Source: Gigaspora rosea (lineage: Eukaryota; Glomeromycota; Glomeromycetes; Diversisporales; Gigasporaceae). From it: a DNA stretch of 64,000 nt. The stretch covers positions 231,554 to 295,553 of the forward strand of contig QKWP01000137.1 of NCBI GenBank assembly GCA_003550325.1, in the 5' to 3' direction. This document shows positions 11,941-23,797 of the stretch, piece after piece. The notes beneath the pieces are model-generated. The model made no database searches. It saw nothing but the letters and a program-made list of their open reading frames with translations, and was not told the DNA's origin. Every line of letters starts with the position of its first letter. The first letter of the stretch is position 1. Both the position numbers and the translations under genes were made by a program.

Positions 11941-11955
11941 CGGAAATAAATTCCG
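11941..11955. promoter_or_regulatory. Conserved CGG-N9-CCG palindrome upstream of kelch copy A
   Basis: The 15-mer 'cggaaataaattccg' lies 101 bp before the ATG of copy A and is identical at 16458-16472, 113 bp before the ATG of copy B. Everted or inverted CGG triplets are the classic target of fungal Zn2Cys6 regulators. The role here is inferred from sequence and position only. The surrounding ~120 bp are also shared between the copies, so conservation may simply reflect recent duplication. Confidence 0.35.
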
Positions 11956-12055
11956 AAAATTAATATATTATGATAGCAAAAGAAGTATAACCACCTTTTA
12001 CGCATTTAGTTTAAGTTTATTTTTAATATTCGAGGCCAAAAGAGAAATTCTAGTA

Positions 12056-14260
12056 ATGAAAATTTTTTTAATTTCTTTCATTCTCCTAAGTGTAATTTTT
12101 AAAACATATTGCTTTCATGATGGTCGTCCTGAGGGCCGTGGTGGAGAAGAGTCAGTACAAGTAAATGACAAGATATATTTTATGGGAGGGACTCGTTTAA
12201 TCCGCTCCTTAAAAGAATATAACTTATCAGACGAGGTGTTTTATTTAGACCTCTCATCACCATTCAATATTAAAGATCCACCATTTGTGGATCTTACCAA
12301 TGGTACTTCACGAATGCTTTATGGAAACGAAAAAGGTTGATATTGACTTTGAATTATTTATTAGAATTACGTTAATTACAGGCAATGAGGGTTCGAAATT
12401 CACAAATAAGTGGCGCATTTCGAATAAATAGATAGCATTTTTACTACATAATATGTTAGACTATAAATCTGAAAATAAATAAGTTTCTTTGATTTTAATT
12501 TTGAAGTCCTCAAAGCTGATTTTTTCAATCATATTTATTGTGCGGTAGATAAAAAAAACTGCTCTGGACAATCACTTCAAAAACACCACATATTACCGAC
12601 ACTCATTTCACCGACAAAGCTTATTTTACATTCATTTTTCGTAGATTGTGTATATACTACGGTATACACGAAATTAATTATCTGTAAAATAAGTTTGTCA
12701 GTGAAATGAGTGTCGGTAAAATGTGATGTTTTTGAAATGATTGTTGGTGAAAATATGGACCTTAAAAAAAAAAAAAAAAAAATTGTGCGCAATTACTTCA
12801 CACTATTTATATACGTGAAATTTTTTCTTATCGTCATGCCGCACATCTATCATAAAAAGGTGTGCGCAAATTGTTGATCCTATGTGCTGCACACAACCCG
12901 CACAGTAAAAAATAGTCACTGATTACAAACATCCTACTTGCATATCATATAAATTTAGGAACTGCTGTGCTCGGGGAGCCAATCGATCTGACATATACTT
13001 GATCGGCGGAACGCAAGTCAATTTACCAACCATAAATTGGAACGTTACAAACCAAACAATAAATTGGACCAATTTATTTACATTTATAAAACTGTTCCTA
13101 AAATTTGGACAAGACTTCAACAAGGAGTTAAAGGAATTCAACCTTCAAGACATAGGTCCACTTCAACAGTTATAAAACCTAATGGAACTATATACATATT
13201 TGGTGGAAGAGTAGAACTAGATATGGGGTCACCTACTCTTCAATTATATAATGATTTATACGAATTTGATACAATTTTATTATCTTGGAATCAGATAACT
13301 GCACCAAATGCACCCTCACCCCGAAGCCACAGCACCGCAACATTGCTTCCGAACGGAAAAATTATTTATATTGGAGGCGTCTCCCAAGATGCTGCTGGAA
13401 GTCAAACTAACTTGATCAATGTGATTGGGGTAATTTATTAATATATTGTTATCTATTATAAATTATAGCATTTTTATTTATTGTTATGTAAAATTTATTA
13501 TTGTAGATCCAGATGTTTGATACGATCTCTTTATCATGGTCAACTCATGTACATATTTCTTTTATAATAATTCTTAATATATTGACATCATTTATGATGT
13601 GCATATCTCAAGTAATATTTTATTTATAGATTGCAAGTTCTTCATTTCTAATTCAACCACGAGTTGGCCATACAGCAGCATTAACATCAGATAATAGTTC
13701 AATTATCATAATGGGCGGTACCTCGAGTTATCAATTAAGTCAAACAACAGTTTATCCAAATTTAATAAAATTGGACGTTAGTTCTGAACCCTATCAATAT
13801 TCTGAATTAATACCTTCTGGAATAAATCCACCACCTCCATTATCATATCATAGCGCCCATATTTATATTCGGATTATATGATAATTGCCTTTGGTTATTA
13901 TCATTATTATTTTTATTTATCTTTATCAAAACGTTAACAGAGTTAACATATTCTTTTTCTAAAAATAGGAAATATAACGAATGATGTAACTGATTCAAAT
14001 GAAACCAGTTCAGATGTCTATTTATAATACATTCCATGTTTAACTTGGGAATCTACTTTTATTCCTGGCAGATCCCGACTGTAAAAGTAATCTTGAAGGC
14101 AAAAATAATCATGAAAGCAGTGATCTTGTAATAATTATCGGTTGTTCTATCGCATTTTGCGTAATTATTGCAGGTATATGTTTGTATATATTATATAGAA
14201 GAAATTTTGGATGTTTTAATAATTGTCATCAAGAAAAACCGGCCATCGAGCAGCTCTAAA
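12056..14260 (+). pseudogene. Kelch-repeat membrane protein, copy A, broken
   Basis: Same five-exon plan as the intact copy at 16585-18851. Exon 1 (12056-12335) encodes a signal-peptide-like start 'MKIFLISFILLSVIF' and the first kelch strand. Exon 2 begins at 12959. Lesions relative to the intact copy: one base missing near 12980; about 10 bases missing at 13068 ('agcgttacag' absent); two extra bases near 13860; a TAA inside the last exon near 14025; an extra C near 14075; and a different C-terminus. The first donor is GTTGAT rather than GTAAAT. The MITE in intron 1 is shared with the other copies. It is unlikely to make a full-length protein; only the first exon and the exon 2 block from 13037 stay open. 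Confidence 0.85.
12569..12743. mobile_element. MITE in intron 1 of kelch copy A
   Basis: Left end 'caatcacttcaaaaacacca', with 'accgacactcatttcaccga' further in; the right end is the reverse complement of both. Homologues occupy the same intron in copy B (17079-17340) and copy C (about 61635-61869), so the insertion predates the duplications. Confidence 0.8.
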
Positions 14261-14451
14261 AACCGGATATGTAGAAAAGGAAATTATGCAATCTTATGAT
14301 TCAGAAAATTTATTGGACTATATAGTTGAATGAAACATTTTTATTTTGTATATTGCAATTTTTTTTGCGTGATTACAATTTATATAATATTTAAACAATT
14401 ATATCGTAATATGAATTAGTGTTGCAGAGTGAAAACATTTAACAGTATTAT

Positions 14452-14535
14452 AGATGCTAACAAAACTATTTTACCGTTGACGAAATGACGAAACTATGAC
14501 TTTGTCAGATCACTATGTTTGATCAGACATCATTA
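14452..14535. repeat. GACGAAAC-family repeat, 3' of kelch copy A
   Basis: Begins near 'tagatgctaacaaaac' and ends '..gatcagacatcatta', with 'gacgaaatgacgaaac' inside. The equivalent position after copies B and C has the same repeat (19018-19130, 63477-63592), so it was duplicated with the gene. It belongs to the family of the 597-bp element at 20685-21281. Confidence 0.6.
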
Positions 14536-14848
14536 AACTGTATTTAATGACTTACTATGATCTGTTGAAAATTTTCATTCTGCAATTAACTCTTAAGACC
14601 GATTTCGAGGTGATTTGTTGTGAAGCTAAAGCTAAAATTGATTGATTCGGAAATTTTTGACTTATTTTGTATTAGACTTTCTTTTCATGATAGATTTCTA
14701 ATAGAAGAGTGTATGTAGTTTTTATTAGAGTAAGCTGCCATTTATTTCATTTTTTGCTTAATCTACAATAGGCATATTAAACTAAAAATCAGGGTTGTTA
14801 AATTATTGTGCCCATTTCTTTGAACAAAATCAACGCAATAGATAATAA

Positions 14849-15092
14849 GGCCGTTTGAAGTTATAATTTCGTTTAACGTTCCCTTACGAAGCTTAAGCGT
14901 GGGAGGATGGTCAATTTAAACAAACATGTTAAATTGCAAAAATAATCGCATTATTATTGGTTGACATATAAACACGTGACTTATTGAAATCCTAAGACAA
15001 TGAACGTTATGATTGGCCTCTTTAAATTTTAGGGGGAAGCTCTTGGAACCGGAGGGGGGGGACGCTAAACGAAATTATAATTTCGAATATCC
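14849..15092. mobile_element. MITE, 244 bp, absent from the other kelch copies
   Basis: TIRs 'agttataatttcgtttaacg' (left) and 'cgctaaacgaaattataatt' (right), extending to GG...CC tips. In the flanks of copies B (~19490) and C (~63950), 'caacgcaatagataa' continues without this insert. The insertion therefore happened after the duplication or was lost from the others. Confidence 0.75.
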
Positions 15093-15311
15093 TTAATAAA
15101 AGAGTATAGTGCAAATATTATAGATTAAAGTAGAGATCTCAAATTTCAGCATAAGCCGATCTCACATAAGCCACCACATGCGAGAAGTTTCATAATGCTG
15201 TTAACTTTTAATATTTCTTGTATAAAATGCAATGGTAAGAGAGGATGTAAACGCTCAGATTAAATTTTGGAAGCGATAGTCATCAAGTTTATTTTTTTAA
15301 TGTAAAATATA

Positions 15312-15458
15312 GATGCTTGACGCAGCTGATGAAGAATGACGAAACCTTGACGCAACCTGACGAAACCATAAGTTGCGCCACTGACGCATGACAGAAAACC
15401 ATTATGTTTTATGGTCACGTGATCAGTTGCGTCGTGTCACGTGAGTTGCGTCAGGCAT
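15312..15458. mobile_element. GACGAAAC-family MITE, ~147 bp
   Basis: Ends 'gatgcttgacgca' and 'tgcgtcaggcat' are inverted copies. The interior is made of 'gacgaaac' and 'ttgcgtc' words. It is related to the 20685-21281 and 42256-43807 elements. The TSD is ambiguous in AT-rich flanks ('aaatata' occurs on both sides). Confidence 0.65.
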
Positions 15459-15541
15459 AAATATAATTATTATTGTTCACATGGTGATCTATTCTTTCTA
15501 TTTGATGAGCAGGTTTCATGGCCAACAATACATCGGCGCCG

Positions 15542-15837
15542 CCCAATTGTGGGGATCCGTTAAAGCCAGGTACCATCACGTGACTTACAGCCAATCAAAT
15601 TGTAAAATTTTTATCGTCACGGATCAGCCCGACGAGACAAAAACAAAGAAAAAAGTGAAAAAAAAAACAAAAATACAAGAAACGAGTGTCTAAACCTGTC
15701 TCGGAGCATTAATAAAAAATGTCGGGAGGGCAATTTTACCTATAAGACATTCCTAACCCTAACTCCTAACTAACCCTTACCCTAATTTTAATTAAATAAT
15801 AAAAAACATATAAAGGTACCTGGTCCCCCAATTGTGG
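15542..15837. mobile_element. Probable TIR element, ~296 bp
   Basis: 'cccaattgtggggatcc' followed by 'caggtacc' on the left is mirrored by 'ggtacctggtcccccaattg' on the right, with an 8-base insertion in the left arm. The interior has a degenerate CCCTAA-like stretch near 15751-15785. The 70-codon frame at 15481-15693 ends in a poly-lysine artefact and is not called. Confidence 0.5.
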
Positions 15838-15845
15838 AATAGGGA

Positions 15846-16440
15846 ACGTAGAACAAGCCGCAAGGTGTCATGTGTGCAGAATTTTTCGAGCATCATATAG
15901 TCTTTTTGGGCTGAGAATTTAAACTAAGGAGTTACTCAAACGCCACATCGTCATACCATCACGTTAAAGGTCACATGACTTGAATAATGTAACTCCGTTC
16001 ACAAGCAGGTCAGGGATATGTTTTTTTAAAGATACTGTAAAAAACAATAATTAGGTAATCATGCATTTCTTACTATCAACATTTTAATTTGCATATTTTT
16101 AAATTCTATTGCCATTTAAGTTTTTCTTGAGATTCAAGACCTCTAAGTGGATACAGAGTAAATCCGGAATTCCGAATCTGCTTGCGTACTACACGTGTGC
16201 ATAATCATAGAAAAAAGCTTTTTTTACGCTATATAGCAAATCCTATGGTGGCTTGTGTAGCAATACAAATATATTAAAAGTGATTTAATTGGTTCAAAAA
16301 AAGAAAAGGAAAATGTAATATTATCTGCAATAGATCAATGATTTGCCCAATAAGGTATAAGAATATATATTAATTTTCATTGTAAAACACCAAATTTGAA
16401 CATACTGTGTTATAGATTTTAAGTTTCAAATACTGCAATA
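15846..16440. other. Intergenic between kelch copies A and B
   Basis: No supported gene. The last part (from about 16440) aligns with the upstream region of copy A and is therefore part of the duplicated block. Confidence 0.4.
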
Positions 16441-16457
16441 TATATGCAATATGTATA

Positions 16458-16472
16458 CGGAAATAAATTCCG
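16458..16472. promoter_or_regulatory. Conserved CGG-N9-CCG palindrome upstream of kelch copy B
   Basis: Identical to the site at 11941-11955, 113 bp before the ATG at 16585. A candidate Zn2Cys6-type regulator site, inferred only. Confidence 0.35.
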
Positions 16473-16584
16473 AAAATTTTAATATATTATGGCAAACAAC
16501 ATGAGCATAACCACTTTTTAGCAAAAATTTTAATTTAATTTATGTTTATTTTTAATATTCAAAACCAAAAGAGAAATTTTAATA

Positions 16585-18851
16585 ATGAGGATTTTATTAA
16601 TTTCTTTCATTCTCCTAAGTGTGATTTTAAAGACATATTGCTTTCTTGATGGTCATCCTGAGGGCCGTGGTGGAGAAGAGTCAGTACAAGTAAATGACAA
16701 GATATACTATATGGGAGGATCTCGTTTAATCCGTTCCTTAAAAAGATATAACTTATCAGATGAGGTATTTTATTTAGACCTTTCATCGCAATTCAATATT
16801 GCAAATCCACCATTTATAGATCTTACCGATGGTTCATCACGAATGTTTTATGGAAACGAAAAAGGTAAATATTGACTTTGAATTATTTATTATAATTAAT
16901 TACAAGCAGTGAGGATTTCAAAATTCACAAATAAGTGGCGCATTTTGAAATAGGAAGTTTTTAAATAGCATTATTGCTATGTTGAATTAAAAATCGGAAA
17001 ATAAATAAGATTTTCTGACTTTAATTTTGAAACCCCCAATGCTGATTTTTCAATCAAATTTGTTGTGCGGCTCACTGATAATCATTTCAAAAACATCACA
17101 TTTCACCGACGAAGCTTATTTTACAAACAATTAATTTGCAGAATTATTCATTTTTTCGTAGACTGTATATTTTACTGACAACTAATTTAGCAAACGAAAG
17201 TCGTTAGATTTATAAAAAAAAAAAAGACTTGTCGAAGAAATGAGCTATCGGTGAAATTTACTGTCCACGAAATTAATCATTTGTAAATAGGCTTGCGGTG
17301 AAATGAGTGTGGGTAAAATGTGATGTTTTTGAAATGATTGTTTATGAAAATATGGACCCTAAAAAAAAAAAAAAAAAAACTGTGCGCAATTACTTCGCAC
17401 TGCGCATCTATCTTAAAAAGGTGTGCGCAAATTTTTGATCCTATGTACCGCACACAACCACACAGTAAAAAATAGTCACTGATTGCAAACATCCTACTTG
17501 CATATTCATTCAAATTTAGGTACTGCTGTACTCGGTGGATCTAAGCAATCTGACATATACTTGGTCGGTGGAACGCAGGTAGATTTATCGACCATAAATT
17601 GGAACATTACAAACCAAACAATAAATTGGAGCGTTACAGACCAATTTATTTACATTTATAAAACTGATCCTAAAAGTTGGACAAGACTTCAACAGGGAGT
17701 TAAAGGAACTCAACCCTCAAGACGAAGGTCAATTTCAACAGTTATAAAACCTGATGGAGCTATATACATATTTGGTGGAAGAGTAGAACTAGATATGGGG
17801 TCGCCTACTCTTCAATTATATAATGATTTGTACAAATTTGATACAATCTTATTATCTTGGAATCAGATAACTGCACCAAATGCTCCCTCACCCAGAAGCC
17901 ACAGCACAGCAACGTTGCTTCCTAGCGGAAAAATTATTTATATTGGAGGCGTCTCTCAAGATGCTGCTGGAAGTCAAACTAATTTGATCAATATGACTGA
18001 GGTAATTTATTAATATATATATTGTTATATATCTATTATAAATTATAACATATTTATTTATTATTATAGATCCAGATTTTCGATACGAATTCTTTATCAT
18101 GGTCAACTCATGTATATAATTCTTTTATAATAATTTTTAATGCATTGACATCATTTATGATGCGTGCATATCTCTAAAGCTATATTTTATTTATAGACCG
18201 CAAGCTCTTCAGTTTTAATTCAACCACGAGTTGGCCATACAGCAGTATTAACATCAGATAATAATTCAATTATCATAATGGGCGGTACCTCAAGCTATCA
18301 ATTAAGTCAAACAACAGTTTATCCAAAGTTACTAAAATTGGACGTTAGTTCTGAACCCTATCAATATTCTGAATTAATACCTTCTGGAACAAATCCACCA
18401 CCTTCATTATCATATCATAGTGCCAATATATATTCGGATTATATGATAATTGCTTTTGGTCAGTCTCATTATTATTTTTATTTATGTTTATCTAAACGTT
18501 AACAGAATTAACATTTTCTTTTTTTTGAATATAGGAAACATAACGAATGATGTAACTTATTCAAATGAAACCAGTTCAAAGGTCTATTTATTATATATTC
18601 CATGCTTAACTTGGGAATCTACTTTTATTCCTGGCAGATCCGACTGTAAAAGTAATCTCAAAAGTAATCAAAAAGACAGTAGTAATCTTAAAATAATTAT
18701 CGGTTGTTCTATCGCATTTGGCGTCGTAATTATTGCTGGTATATTCTTGTGCATAATATTTAGGAAAAATATTTTGGAATGGTTTAATAGAAATCCTAGT
18801 AGTTCTGGTATTACAAACAGAGACATACAGAACCATGAACAACCCACCTAA
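16585..18851 (+). CDS. Kelch-repeat type I membrane protein, copy B (intact, five exons)
   Basis: Exons 16585-16864, 17520-18001, 18070-18111, 18197-18458 and 18535-18851 join in frame with GT..AG at every junction to give 460 aa ending TAA. Residues 1-19 look like a signal peptide (MRILLISFILLSVIL, then KTYC). Kelch-type double-glycine strands: YYMGGS (44-45), IYLVGGT (110-111), IYIFGGR (179-180), IIYIGGV (236-237), IIIMGGT (296-297). This suggests one extracellular beta-propeller of about five to six blades. Several N-x-S/T sites fall in residues 122-131. A single membrane segment spans about 409-431 (starting IIIGCSIAFGVV), then a 29-residue S/N/Q-rich tail. The ligand is unknown. Intron 1 (655 bp) contains a MITE. 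Relatives A and C are pseudogenes. It is likely a cell-surface binding or adhesion protein; no catalytic residues are evident. Confidence 0.85.
17079..17340. mobile_element. MITE in intron 1 of kelch copy B
   Basis: Ends 'aatcatttcaaaaacatcac' and its near-perfect reverse complement at 17321-17340. It is longer than the copy A version, with additional 'tcgaagaaatgagctatcgg' sequence in the middle. It sits wholly between the donor at 16865 and the acceptor at 17519, so it need not disturb the protein. Confidence 0.8.
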
Positions 18852-19510
18852 CCGGATATGTAAAAAAGGAAATTATGCAATCTTATAATTCAGTAAATTT
18901 ATTGGACTATATGGTTGAACGAAACCTTTCTATTTTGTATATTGCAATTTTTACATGATTACAATTTGTATCGTAATATGAATGAGTGTTGCAGAGTAAA
19001 AATCTTTAACTGTATTATAGATGTCTGATAAAACTATTTTGCCATTGACGAATTAACAAAACCATAAGTTTCGTCGTTGATGAAATGACGAAACTATGGT
19101 TTCGTCAGATCACTGAGTTTGGTCAGGCATCATTAAACTGTATTTAATAATTTACTATAATCTATTGCAAATTTTCATTCTGCAATTAATTCCCTAAGAC
19201 CGAGTTCGAGGTAATTTGTTGTGGCAGCTAATGCTGAAAATTGACTGTTTCGGAAAATTTTGTATTAAATTTTTTTGGACTTTCTTTTTTTGTGATAGAT
19301 TTCTAATAGAAGTGTATATGTAGTTTTTATTAAATATTATGGACTTAAATGGGTGCATAAATTTCTGCGTAAGCTGTCATTTATTTATTTCATTTTTTTG
19401 CTTAATCTACAAATAGACTTATTTACTAAAAATCAGGGTTGTTAAATTATTAAGCCCATTTCTTTGAACAAAATCAACGCAATAGATAAGAAATGTATAA
19501 TAATAATGAG
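18852..19510. repeat. 3' flank of kelch copy B, shared with copies A and C
   Basis: The segment from 'ccggatatgtaaaaaaggaa' onward is nearly identical to 63317-63990 and more loosely to 14265-14850. It includes a GACGAAAC-family repeat (about 19018-19130). The duplicated unit therefore extends at least 650 bp beyond the stop codon. Confidence 0.8.
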
Positions 19511-20058
19511 AAGTTATAAAATAGTTTCAAATTAATGTTTCAATATTTATTAAATTTTATATATGTATGACGATTTTAATTTAATAAAGCATTCATTCTA
19601 CGATCAATATTATCTGTAAGTCTGTGATATCTAGAAAGTTCTTTGAATTTAAGAAAAACAAGATCAAATAAAAGTAAAAATTCGTAAATTAATTGAAATT
19701 AATTCAAAGTGATCCTTATAATAATTCTGTCAAAAATTCACTATGATGAAATATTGAATTAAGCCAACGTAACTCTGAAAAAAAGGGGTTGTTAGATTCA
19801 GGTTTTTGACATAAATGATTGTCACAACTTATTTGATAACTCTTCCAACACGATAGTAACAATACACATCGTAAATCGAATATAAATAAAGAGTTATGAC
19901 AAAACATTGTGGTCTTGTTGTAAATCACTGCACTGTTTTCGCAAAAATTTGCAGGATTTTGATATGGTATTCATAATTCTGTGCCGGTCAATGTAATGCA
20001 GGCTATTATAGACCATGAAAATTTAAATTTTCATAATTTTATCTATCCCTAACGCCAT

Positions 20059-20187
20059 GATTAATCTGTAAAACCGCGAAATAACGCGCATGGGTGAATT
20101 TATAAAATTTCGACCTAAATTAAGGTTAATTTGGGCCGAACATCGAAACAACATTGATGGTCGTTATTTCGCGGTTTTACGGTAATC
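20059..20187. mobile_element. MITE, ~129 bp
   Basis: A perfect inverted pair, 'gtaaaaccgcgaaataacg' (20068-20086) and its complement (20162-20180), extends outward to 'gatta'/'taatc'. Just outside the left end is 'ctatccctaacgcc', the complement of the 'ggcgttaggg' word in the loop of the 6020-6198 MITE. The stretch 19511-20058 holds nothing else I can name. Confidence 0.8.
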
Positions 20188-20335
20188 AAGATAATTTAAA
20201 ATCAGGTAACGAACACTGCATCAATATTTAACGCAATCAAACAAGAAAATACTTAATATGGGTGTTGAATTGCAAAACGAAGGTAATATGTAATTCTGTA
20301 ACGATAACTATCGCTGTTTTCGAATTAGCGTTAGT

Positions 20336-20446
20336 GCAATAAATAAATATTGTGAATCCTTGAAATGTTTACACAATGATAAAATTCACAAAAAAAAATA
20401 TAAATAAATATTGTGAATCCTTGAATGTTTGATAAAATTCACAAAT
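20336..20446. repeat. Tandem duplication, two ~55-bp units
   Basis: 'aataaatattgtgaatcctt' followed by 'gaaatgtt..gataaaattcacaaa' occurs twice head to tail. The second copy has lost a short internal piece. Non-coding. Confidence 0.75.
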
Positions 20447-20684
20447 TCATTTATACTAATTCGAAAATAGAACATTGGACAACAACTATTTAGATTGCTA
20501 CACGTATCGATAGAATTCTCGAAAAAAGGGCTGAATTTGTACTACATCCGGAGTATTTCAGTTTTATGCCGAACCATATTACTTTACCATGCACTGATTA
20601 AACCCCCTTTTTTCAATATCCATATGCAAAATATGGGGTCTCACTTAATTAACGTGATTCTCAACTTTCTAGACTGATTATTAC

Positions 20685-21281
20685 TAAAGATGCTTGACGA
20701 AACTATTTTTGAATTGACGAAAGGTTTCGTCAAATGACGATCCTGACGAAACTGTTGACGATTGACGAAACTGTTGACGATTGACGAAACTGCTGACGAT
20801 TGACGAAACTATTGACGAAACTGTTATTTATTATAAAAAAACAAAATATTACACCATAAAAGATGATATATAACTTTATTTATTACCTTTTTAAACTTTT
20901 ATGACATGTTTTCCTAAGTGCTAAAGGTAAAGTATTTTTTTTGTCGTTAGGTAAGATCCATCGGATTTCTTCGGGTGATCGACACCTTCATCGGGTAATG
21001 TCGGATGTATTTCATAAAAAGAAAAAATAACAGATGAAAAAAATAGAAATGGGTAGATATGATAATACAAACAAAAATATTAACCTCGCATAGATTAATT
21101 TATTTCATTATGAAAGAAAAGAATGATTTCTCATGCTTCATTAATCATCACGGGTTTCGTCGTGGGTTTCGTCATTCGTCATAGGTTTCGTCATTCGTCA
21201 AATCGTCATTCAGAAATTGCTTGACGAATGGTTTCGTCATTCGTCAATGACGAAAGTTTCGTCATTCGTCAGGCATCTTTA
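20685..21281. mobile_element. GACGAAAC-family non-autonomous element, 597 bp, 8-bp TSD
   Basis: The termini 'taaagatgc' and 'gcatcttta' are exact inverted copies, and the 8-mer ATTATTAC flanks both ends (20677-20684 and 21282-21289). The subterminal zones are arrays of 'gacgattgacgaaactgt' (left) and 'ttcgtcattcgtca' (right). The middle contains AT-rich non-coding sequence. An 8-bp TSD would fit hAT-type integration, but the tips do not start with CAG, so the superfamily is left open. Confidence 0.85.
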
Positions 21282-21560
21282 ATTATTACACAGACCATTA
21301 CTACCATATTTGACCACGGATATTTTAATCAATGCACCACCGTAGATCTCGTCTACATAATATGATAACGTAAATCACTATTTTTTCACAATGAATATAA
21401 TGAATAAAGCCCGATAATGTCTTGCTCAAATGTATCAGACAAATACCCTAAATAGTTAAGGGAGGAACAGGATAAAGGTAATATAGATGTTTTTCAACAT
21501 ACTCTGTTTAGCAATATCTAGATTGGTCTCAATCTAATTAAATCATAATATTATCTATAG

Positions 21561-21885
21561 TTTAAACAACTACGTACTATTAAATTTCACCCTAATGTTA
21601 ACCAATTCTGTGTAATTACGATAGATACCGTTCATAATGTATATTGTATTCTTTAAATCTTTAAATAAAAATCCAGTTTTTATAATAATAATCACAGACC
21701 CTAAAACGGATGATCTTATGTTCGTACTGCAATTTGCCAATGAAGGAAACCTACGACAATATTTGCAAAGCAAGTGGCATGATAACATTTTTAAAACTTC
21801 ATTAAACGAAATTATCGAAATTGCAAAACAAATTGCTCTCGAGTTGATGCGTTTACACGAAAGTAATATAATTCACTGCGATTGA
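21561..21885 (+). pseudogene. Protein-kinase fragment
   Basis: The translation reads 'KQLRTIKFHPNVNQF', then after an intron-like gap 'TDPKTDDLMFVLQFANEGNL' and 'EIAKQIALELMRLHES', and ends 'IIHCD'. These are the alpha-C/hinge/alpha-E parts and the start of the catalytic loop of a serine/threonine or tyrosine-kinase-like domain. The glycine loop, the rest of the catalytic loop, DFG and the C-lobe are missing. An apparent 3' splice site (tatag) precedes it at 21560. Similar kinases are greatly expanded in Glomeromycotina; this piece is a dead fragment. Confidence 0.75.
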
Positions 21886-21958
21886 GTAAGCATAAAAATT
21901 TTAAAATTTGAATTATTATTTATAACAATTATTCAAATTGATAACTTAATAATGTTTA

Positions 21959-22565
21959 TCCCTTAAACCGTATATTTTAGTGTACATATCTGTACGCTAA
22001 AATTTTTAAAAGAAAATTAAGCCCTAAAAAAAATTTTTTTTTAATGAAACCTCTATTCTAATTGGTTATGGTGACTTTCATAAACTCAAGTTACACGGCA
22101 CACTCCACAGTCACAGTGTGGATCACTTCGTATGGCCTAAACATCAAGTAAAACTTTAGCTGATGGCTGTGAAGAATGCTTTGCGAACCAAACTTTGGGC
22201 CACCGTATCTTTATGGCATCGCCTCAAAAACCAATTAAATAAAGTTGTTATGAAGTATTTATGATCAACTTTAATGTTGTATTATGAAAGAAACCTGTGT
22301 GTGATAAGTGTCACGTGCAGGTTCCTTTTTTAGTATTAAATTTGGACATCAAAGTCCTATTTCGATCCTATTACGATCCACATTAGGTGGCTAATTTTTA
22401 AAAATTATAAAAAAAATTTTATGAGATAGGAATTATATAGCATTTAACATGTTGGCATGCTTTTATTTTAGCCTAGAAAGTAGGGGGTAAAGCCTAATAA
22501 AATTTTATGCAATAAGTCTAAAAATTTTAGCGTACAAATATGTACGCTATACGGATTAAGGGAGC
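21959..22565. mobile_element. TIR element, ~607 bp
   Basis: 'tcccttaaaccgtat' followed by 'ctgtacgctaaaattttta' on the left is matched in reverse by 'taaaaattttagcgtacaaa' and 'acggattaaggga' on the right. No TSD or coding frame is visible. Words like 'aaaattttagcgtac' also occur in the left MULE arm near 1040. Confidence 0.7.
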
Positions 22566-22569
22566 ATAG

Positions 22570-23405
22570 TGGAAGTTCGTTTTGATTGGTTGTTAAAATA
22601 CCCCAGAAAAAATGTAGATCATACCTCGGATAGATTACCGGCTATACCCAGATAAAGTTTATTACTAATGAACTTTTACTCTCTAAAGACGCCTTTATAG
22701 TACATTTAATACAGTTTAAGAATTACTGCTTTAATTTAAATTTCATAAATTATAGATCTATATTATTTATTACACGACAAATATATTATTTTACAAAAAA
22801 AACTTCAAATCAGTTTCCCAATACATTATTACGCATACCCAAAAACACTAAACACTACCACTATTACAACTTTTGTATCTATAAATGTTGTATATTTATA
22901 GCCTAAATATAAACAATGAATGGTTTTAGAATAGTAATTCAAAATAGTGCTTTTTTTTTATTTATAAGGTAAACAAGTCCAGTTAAAACAAAATCTCACA
23001 ATTTCACTTACTAATTGCTTAGATCGTTGAACCACCTTTCTGATCTTTCAAAATATTCACTTTTCATCTAGTTTCTTGAACTGCTGTATCTCACTGTATC
23101 TCTCATTAAAAAACAGTAGGTTTAAAGACGAAAAATAGGTTGCTTAAGTTTGTTGTTTTGTCACGTATTACAAAAAAAATTTTTATATGGCGTGACAATT
23201 TTTAATAATAAAAGTATTTTAAAAATTACAATTGACTGTATAAATAAATAATCATTGCCAATCATATTTATTCAAATTTTAGCAATCAAAATGAACTTCT
23301 GATATGCTGTTTAAGGGATAATTTATTTATTAAAAAATTACTTTATATCACCTATGGTGATCATTATCTATGATCTACAATGCATAAAACAAAATAAACA
23401 AAACA
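22570..23405. other. AT-rich stretch with no recognisable feature
   Basis: Simple A/T tracts only; no frame or repeat that I can support. Confidence 0.4.
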
Positions 23406-23410
23406 AACAT

Positions 23411-23797
23411 TGTATTAAAGGTAGGGTTAATGTAGATCATTTTTCATATGATCTACATAGTATATTAGATTTTTATATAGTAAATAAAAAAATGCTTCTG
23501 ACAAATTTTTTAAGATCTTGACCAATTTGTATAAAATTTATATAATAGATAAGTTTAAATAGTTTGTTTATAATAATAAAGTTGAACAACATCCATTGCT
23601 TTAAAAAAAATCAACTTTATATATAATTATATTTTTGTAGGATGCTATATGATTTTTGTAGGTTGTACAAAAAATTGATTGGTCAAATCATATGATGTTT
23701 ACATGTAAATCATATGATATCATATAAATTGGGTATACAAAGTTGATCTACGATCGATTTTATATAAAATTGAAAATTTGTATACTCTACCTTAAAT
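23411..23797. mobile_element. TTAA-flanked TIR element, ~387 bp
   Basis: Left end 'ttaaaggtaggg', then 'tgtagatcat'. Right end 'gtatactctaccttaa' is an inverted relative of the terminus seen at 30091 and 35543. The interior word 'attggtcaaatcatatgat' resembles sequence at 29843 and 35300. It belongs to the same family as the host of the second LINE. Confidence 0.6.
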
